From Corythucha ciliata (taxonomy: Eukaryota > Arthropoda > Insecta > Hemiptera > Tingidae), in assembly GCA_038030265.1 (NCBI GenBank), contig CM075938.1, forward strand, positions 22,483,009 through 22,547,008: 64,000 nucleotides of DNA, in the 5' to 3' direction. This document shows positions 58,310 through 64,000 of this stretch, piece after piece. The notes under the pieces were generated by a model that searched no databases, was not told where the DNA came from, and worked only from the letters and a program-made list of their open reading frames with translations. The translations under genes were made by a program, and so were the position numbers. How positions within the stretch are numbered: the stretch's first letter is position 1; every line of letters begins with the position of its first letter.

Positions 58310-58751
58310 ATAATTAATATTTTTAAATTCAATTATAGTGAAATGAGCTGCAGTAACTTAAAAAAATATTTATTAGACCACGTTCATAAGTTCTGCATGT
58401 GCCAAGCGTCTATGCAACCAAACCAATTTATTCCCTAGAAAAATAAAGCATTTTCATAGGTTTCGCAGGCTCCACACTTCCACAGGCTGAAACTTCCACA
58501 GACGCACGTCAACGGGTTGACAGACAGTTTGTGAACGGGGCCTTACAACCAGGGAACTTAGACTTACTATACAAAAAATGGCATGTTCTGACAATACTAA
58601 GTAGAGGTACCTAGTTATTAAAATTCGTTGAAGATTCGTGAAATAATAAAAAAAAACCGTTTAATTTGTTGCAAAGGTAGTCCCCCCCCCCTTTATCGTG
58701 AACCACCAGGTGAATCATGGACCACGGGTGTTCCGGTTTGATGGGTGTACT

Positions 58752-59640
58752 AACTCGTTACCCTAATCATCGATGGTGGCTTTTCTTACGATATATATAG
58801 AAAGCCGTCGACCTCTGACATTTTGGTGCCGAACGACTCCCGACACCCGATCTCACAGAAAGTGGGGGGCTTAATCTGGTTCGTGGATAGGGCGCTAAAG
58901 TATCCGCTTTCTCGGCAGGGACTACAAGACGAACTCGAGACGATCATATCCATGGCTCATCGGAACGGATACATGGCCGAAACAGTCAACGCTCTTTTCA
59001 GAAAGCGGAGAGGAGGTTGGCGGCATCGAGATGCTATACCCCTTCTCCACAGCCACAACTGAGCTCAGGCAATCCCGAACCGTACGTCGTTATTCCGTAT
59101 TTGGGACACGAGATGCGGACAACTACCAAGGTTTTGCGGGAGGCTAACGTCCGAGTAATATATAGACCGATAGGGAACTTGCGAAGCCTCATTTATAAGA
59201 CAAAAGACACGAAAGCTTTAATGGAAAGGTCTGGCGTATACAAAATTGAGTGCTCCTGTGGTAGCTTTTATGTTGGACAAACGGGTCGCAGATTGAGCGC
59301 CAGAGTCATCGAGCACGCAAGAAAGAGGCAACTCGGAGTTGGGTGTCCACTTAAACTCCATGGGTCACGCTGCGGAGGAGTGGGATATTTCTCTTCTACA
59401 TGGAGCACGGAAGGGTCCGTCAATGGATTGGTTGGAGATGTTGGAGATTGTGAGACATCATCGAGCCCATGGTGAACGGTTGATCAACAGGATAACTGAT
59501 TTTGAACTCCCCCCCTGCCTTTCTAAATGCATTCCTCTCTTTCCCATTGCCGTTGGTGACAGAGGAGGGAGTGATATATTGGGTGGGGACGCACTGGGGG
59601 CAAGCTCGATTTGATTCGCATTCTCATCGGGACAGAGCTC
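58752..59640 (+). mobile_element. Penelope-like element fragment with GIY-YIG endonuclease
   Basis: The pieces of one protein lie in successive frames. First is the end of the RT (DIYRKPSTSDI, then NDSRHPISQK, then LQDELETI...NGY), which reads through 59060. A frame change follows at 59017-59070. The second piece has IPYLGHEMRTTTKVLRE and the nuclease core GVYKIECSCGSFYVGQTGR with a later R...EH. A second frameshift near 59335 leads to GVHLNSMGH...WLEMLEIVRHH...LINRI. This order is that of Penelope-like retroelements, where a C-terminal GIY-YIG nuclease nicks the target. The catalytic YxDD part is missing and the reading frame is broken, so the copy is inactive. Confidence 0.85.
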
Positions 59641-59709
59641 CTCGAAGCTCATATAATATAAATGGAACTCAAAAAGACCGGATGATGGCAAAATTTGGAT
59701 CAACAGCTA

Positions 59710-59785
59710 ACCTTTCCGTCGATCTAACCCCCGGAGGGGCGCCAGAGAGATGGCAACACAGCTAACCTTTCTGACGATCTAACTA
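59710..59785 (+). repeat. Short direct repeat after the Penelope-like fragment
   Basis: CAGCTAACCTTTCCGTCGAT near 59703 is repeated as CAGCTAACCTTTCTGACGAT near 59759, with ATGGCAA-like sequence before each. The unit is about 55 bases, two copies. It may be the 3' repeat of the retroelement or a duplicated target. Confidence 0.5.
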
Positions 59786-60266
59786 ATTGATCAAATTAAT
59801 TAAACTTGTGCGGCGTCGTTATTAGTAAGTTTCTTTTATAGAGATGTATAATACTGATAACATCCATAGTATACTGACTTTTTGTCCCCGTGTAGAAGCA
59901 GTCCAAAACAATCACAGTGATGCCACTGTGAAACAAATCGAGATGACCATAGCTGTTTGGCTGACGGAGGCCAAGGAAAGGATGGAAAGGACCGATATGA
60001 GGAATCCAGAAACCACAAATTAATGAATGATGTGCGTGCTTCTTGAATTTTTCACTTGCTGCAGAACTTGCTAATTATGTTCGCTTGCTTCCTTTGTTCC
60101 AGATTTTTGAAAGTTGAAGACCGATTCACGTGTTTATCGCGATCTCCGTCGACGACACTGAGACGAAGTGTGACATTTTCCGTCCGTGTTTCTTTTTTTT
60201 ATTATTTTACCATTTTAAATTAAATATTAATTTTGTATATTGTTCTTCATGTATTCAATTACCTTA
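59786..60266. other. No gene seen
   Basis: Unique AT-rich sequence between the Penelope-like fragment and the MITE at 60267. Confidence 0.45.
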
Positions 60267-60459
60267 AGGCCGTTTTCACACTTGAGAATCCGGTATCCGA
60301 TTCCCGAATCGAGGATACTAAAAATACACTTCAGTCAAGGCGCTCCTTCACACTTAGATTCCGGAATCTTTTGTGTTAATGAGCGCGTTTGCCGTATTGT
60401 ATTTTTAGTATCCTCGATTCGGGAATCGGATACCGGAATCTCAAGTGTAAAAACGGCCT
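60267..60459. mobile_element. MITE with AGGCCGTTTTCACACTTGAG ends, 193 bases
   Basis: Nearly perfect arms of about 70 bases at each end (GGTATCCGATTCCCGAATCG, ACTAAAAATAC). The terminus resembles that of 26947 (GTTTTCACACTT). Flanks are TTA on the left and TAT on the right, so the target duplication is uncertain. A (TA)n run follows. Confidence 0.75.
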
Positions 60460-60959
60460 TATATATATATATAAAATTACTTGTGATGGGGGGGGGGGTA
60501 AGGGAGTGGGACATCTGAGTAATGCAGCTATGAGTAACCCCAGAATATTCAAAGCACATTCTAAATACCCTATGAAAATGCTACCATTTTCTTTCGCGAA
60601 CATTCTATGAATCACTTTTCTAGGACACGCCATTGATATTCATGGAAGGTTACGAATGATCGTGGAATATTCGTTTGTGAATATTGACGGGATATTGCAT
60701 TTGACTCCCATTCGCGACTCCTAGGAATATTCTTGAGTGAATTTTGTACGATTGTATATCTTCCACGAATATACCAATATCCAAAATGAATATAGTATAT
60801 TGCACTTTCCTTGAATATTTGTGTGTTTGTTGGGAAAGAACGCAGTGCGCTCTTGTGGGATCAAAAATGAGAAATTTATTTGAGACCGCTGATTTAGGGT
60901 GGGAGGGGGTGGAGTGGCGCAACTTGTAATCCATACGACTGCTATAAACTATCAATTTC

Positions 60960-61170
60960 CTTTGTCCTATTATATTATTAACAGTTAATTTCGTCCTGGA
61001 AACTACAGAAACTGTCAATTTCTACCTAAAATCTATCAATTCCCTACTACATTACTGTTAATTTTTCCTTGGAAAGTTCCAAAGTTTCCTGAAAACTGAT
61101 AATTCCAGTTATAAAAATTGGCGATTTTGCCTGGAGAAGTCGCAAACATTTGGAAACTTCGTCCAGAAAT
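60960..61170 (+). repeat. Degenerate array, AAACTGTCAATTTCGTCCTGG type
   Basis: Seven or so diverged units, same type as at 56940-57080. Confidence 0.55.
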
Positions 61171-61734
61171 CTTAATTTTTCAGCACAGGTGAACTGCTTG
61201 GAGCCCCAAATCCCCAATTAACGATTAAAGCACAATAACTCACTGTTCAGCTCACTCAGCCTAAAACGCGCGAGTTTTCCGATTGAATCGTCACTCCGTG
61301 GCGAAAATTGCCTGCAGTTGGAGATCTAAAAAGTAGTATGTGGCTAAAACTGCTTTGTTTACGACCATACATATATACATATTTGAGATGTGGAGCTTAG
61401 TCGCAAGTTTCAGTCCGATAATTTAAGCTGAAGAAATGACGTTTTTATTGAAGGGGCCAAATTTTCATTATTAAGCAAAATTGTCGGTTTATAGGACTAT
61501 TTCTGATCGAGCATCTATCAATGAGGTGATACGTGGGTGGTGATCGAAAAGGAGTGTTTCATTGGCTGATGAACTGGCCTTGGACGTGTCACTTTAGCGC
61601 GATCAACCCTAGGCTTCTAAGCTGTTTCAAGCTGACGTGCAGTGGATTTGTTTCGTGGCTGGGTAGAAAAAGAGGGTCCTTCTCAATCCGCTGACTATCG
61701 GTCTCTTGTCCCCTAAATCCGGCCCTGATTGTAG

Positions 61735-61815
61735 TAGCGAAACCCACAAAATTGATTTCTTGATGCGGAGCCGTCCTGCGCAAATGGCTTTTAATGAGCC
61801 AAATCCGTGATTTTA
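61735..61815 (-). repeat. Short degenerate array beside a hAT-like terminus
   Basis: Three units (CGAAACCCACAAAATTGATT, ...) directly right of AAATCCGGCCCTG (61715-61727). Confidence 0.5.
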
Positions 61816-61993
61816 TCCCTGTGGAGTGCAAAGGGGCACGGGCACACAGATGCAGCGCTTCCTTAGGGCAATTTTCCTCTCCATCTGTCTAGTTGAATTA
61901 TATGTATAGCTGAATGAGTTACTAATAAATAACATACTCCGGGAAGTTTCATTTTTGAACGAGCCAAACCCACAATAGTATATTGTGTACGTA

Positions 61994-62093
61994 GGCGGGA
62001 AAGTGTGTGTTTGCCGGGCCGAGACAAGTTGCCCAGCCGAGCCGTAGGCGAGGCTGGGCGAATCGTCGAGGACCGGCAAAACACTTTCCCGGC
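61994..62093. repeat. GC-rich hairpin element
   Basis: GCGGGAAAGTGTGTGTTTGC...CAGCC...GAGGCTGGG...GCAAAACACTTTCCCGGC folds over 100 bases. It adjoins the larger foldback at 62103-62385. Confidence 0.7.
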
Positions 62094-62102
62094 AAGGTGC
62101 AC

Positions 62103-62385
62103 ATACTATTTTCTTTCCGGAATGATAGGAAAACTCGATTTTGCTGCCTTTCGTACGGAGGGGAAAGAGGGACTTTTCCGGGTTAGCCTGACAAAGTCGC
62201 AAGACAAAGTAGCGCCCCAAGCGGATTTTTGAAGAAAATGCATACTTTCCACGGCTAGCCCGAGAAAACTTTGCCGGGCTAGCCCGACAAAGACTTTGTC
62301 AGGCTAGCCGGGAAAAGTCCTTCTTTCCTCTCCGTATGGAGGCAGCAAAATTGAGTTTTCTCATCATGTAGGAAAGAAAATTTGT
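62103..62385. mobile_element. Foldback element
   Basis: ATTTTCTTTCCGGAATGATA...TTTTGCTGCC...CCGTACGGAGGG-like...GACTTTTCCGG...TAGCCTGACAAAG is mirrored at 62285-62385. The centre repeats GGCTAGCCCGACAAAG in both orientations. Non-coding. Confidence 0.75.
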
Positions 62386-62439
62386 TTCTGGATTATTAAA
62401 AATGTTATGTTAGAAAGAACTATGACCCTGACATTTTTG

Positions 62440-62745
62440 GTTTTGATTACCTATATCCGCGAAATTGGTGTTTGAAAGGAGATGGAGCAACGCAATTGGA
62501 TTTCCGAGTGGGCCAGCCAGCCCCACATTTATTTTATTTTTTTTTTTTTTTTTCAGGGAGAAACCCCCTTAAAAATGATCTTGAACGCTTGAACGAGTCA
62601 ACTGCACGCAATTTTATTTTTCCGAGTGGCCCCTCGCCAAATTGATTTTTTTGTGGTCAAATCGACGATGTTTCTGACGTGCCAAATCCGCGAATGGTTT
62701 TTCAAAAAGACGCCTGCAAACGCTAAATTTGGTTATTGAATTAGC
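62440..62745 (-). repeat. Degenerate array with a T run
   Basis: Units such as CGCGAAATTGGTGTTTG and CGCCAAATTGATTTTTTTG, broken by a 21-base T run near 62535. Confidence 0.6.
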
Positions 62746-63009
62746 CAAGCCGCTGGAAAACCGCCGACTGTGGACGCAATTTGTCCCGGATTCTGCTCTA
62801 CAATTCCAACAAATTGGCATTATGGGCATGGGCATATATGGGCATCGTCTTGGAATGACGATTTGCGGGAACCTGGGCGTGATCTGTGAAGTGATAATAA
62901 TTATGAAAATCGTCGTATTCGTTTTATTACCCGATTTTTTTCTTTTTCACCTTACGCAGATACCTACTTTTTTAAACTGTACGTGTTTTCGGGCGTTTTT
63001 GTGGTTTAC

Positions 63010-63425
63010 TTTAAAGATTTTTGCGGTCAAAGCTTTTTGGGTTAGAATACTCTTGGTTAGCTAGGTTTTTGTGGTTAGAGCTTTTTGTTTTAGGAGCTTT
63101 TTGTGGTTGGAGCGTTTTGTTACATGAGCAGTTCGGCTGGATTGCTGAATTTTATGGTTAGAGCATTTTGGGGTTGCAGCTTTCGGCGTTTGGTGTCTTT
63201 GGTTTCATGTTTGTTTTGGTTTCATGTTTCATGTTTGGTTCAAGTCTTCTTTGGTTTGAATTTTTGTGATCATCAGGCCTTGTTGTGGTTAGAGCATTTT
63301 CTTGCTAGGGCATTTTCTGGTTAGGGCATTTTGAGGTTAGAGCATTTTGTGGTTGGAGCATTTTGGAGTAAGAGCATTTTAGGGTTAGAGAATTTTGTGG
63401 TTAGTGCCTTTTTGGTAAGACCATT
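63010..63425 (+). repeat. Array of GTTAGAGCATTTTGTGG, period about 17
   Basis: More than 15 units of a short motif (GGTTAGAGCATTTTGTG and variants with AGCTTTTTG), best conserved at 63290-63410. The period is about half that of the other arrays in the window. Confidence 0.75.
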
Positions 63426-63609
63426 TGAGTGATCATCCCTACGAAACACAAGGCTCTATCAGCATTTCATTTAATTAATGAAATTGTTATACAGCCTCTA
63501 TCTCTACATGACAGACTGCAGGCACATATTCAAGAAGAGGCACATGGACCATGCACCCAGTCCCAGTAGCCTCCCGAGGCAGTGGCGAGGAGGGACAAGA
63601 CTACCACAC

Positions 63610-63800
63610 CCTCTGATCTAACAAAATGGCTGAAACTGACAATTGACCTTGGCCAGTTTGCCCTATAGAAATAGGAAAAGTGGCTATTTTCACCCCAAAA
63701 ATGGAAGTGGCAAACTGTCCATTCGTGTCACAGGGAGTGTGACAGACTACATTCACGCTCTCGAATGGCAAAACTGACAATTTTCGCCTAAAAATGGCCA
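63610..63800 (+). repeat. Degenerate array, AAAATGGCCAAACTGAC type
   Basis: Four to five units as at 53040 (AAAATGGCTGAAACTGACAA, AAAAATGGCCAAACTGGC). Confidence 0.55.
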
Positions 63801-64000
63801 AACTGGCTGTAGTGTCGTAGCTGTGCAGAGGCGGTAGGGAGGATTGCCCCGGGAAGTAGTTGAAAAGGGTCATCGCTTACTGCAGTTGATTCAAAATCCC
63901 CATTTTCATCTCCAATCGATTTCATACACTTACTTTACTGCCCATAGTCGGATACAGCAGCACTGAATGCAGGGGGCGAATTCCGGGCCTATACGATTTT

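Overview
This window is metazoan nuclear DNA, most likely from an arthropod and probably an insect. Both protein-coding genes found are spliced, with GT-AG introns from about 55 bases to several kilobases. One is a cyclin B3 that resembles the insect form. The rest is dense with transposon debris, homopolymer runs and degenerate arrays. No species is claimed.

Two host protein genes and one tRNA gene can be supported. PEX1, the peroxisomal AAA+ ATPase, lies on the minus strand. All 17 coding exons (34948 down to 19522) join in frame into 982 codons plus a stop, with both ATPase modules and the conserved C-terminal end. A tRNA-Phe(GAA) gene sits on the same strand inside PEX1 intron 2. Cyclin B3 lies on the plus strand as 7 coding exons (49145-51273, 513 codons plus stop). 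The two protein genes are transcribed divergently, about 10-14 kb apart.

A 3.37-kb block carrying PEX1 exons 1 and 2 and the sequence upstream of them is present twice in direct orientation (32301-35672 and 36186-39557). The copies are almost identical and 513 bases apart. This is either a very recent tandem duplication of the 5' end and promoter or an assembly duplication.

Most of the remainder is mobile DNA. It includes a hAT-type non-autonomous element with a perfect 8-base target duplication (54275-56118) and a second with a 7/8 match (11495-12687). Three elements have 3-base TAA/TTA target duplications like PIF/Harbinger elements (26022-26159, 41493-42073, 46519-46722). There are several foldback elements, some nested inside one another (8175-10168, 14895-15362, 22198-22860, 42077-45090, 57386-58309, 62103-62385). 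Also present are a three-copy hairpin family, a two-copy tRNA-derived SINE family, a 5'-truncated LINE end and a broken Penelope-like element with a GIY-YIG nuclease.

A striking background feature is a set of very degenerate arrays with about a 30-36 base period, many with a core like AATTTCRCGG. They occur at more than 15 places, inside introns and inside the complete hAT element. Runs of nine or more G or C also recur at more than 20 places. Both look like genome-wide properties. No bacterial-type operon, CRISPR array or viral gene was found.
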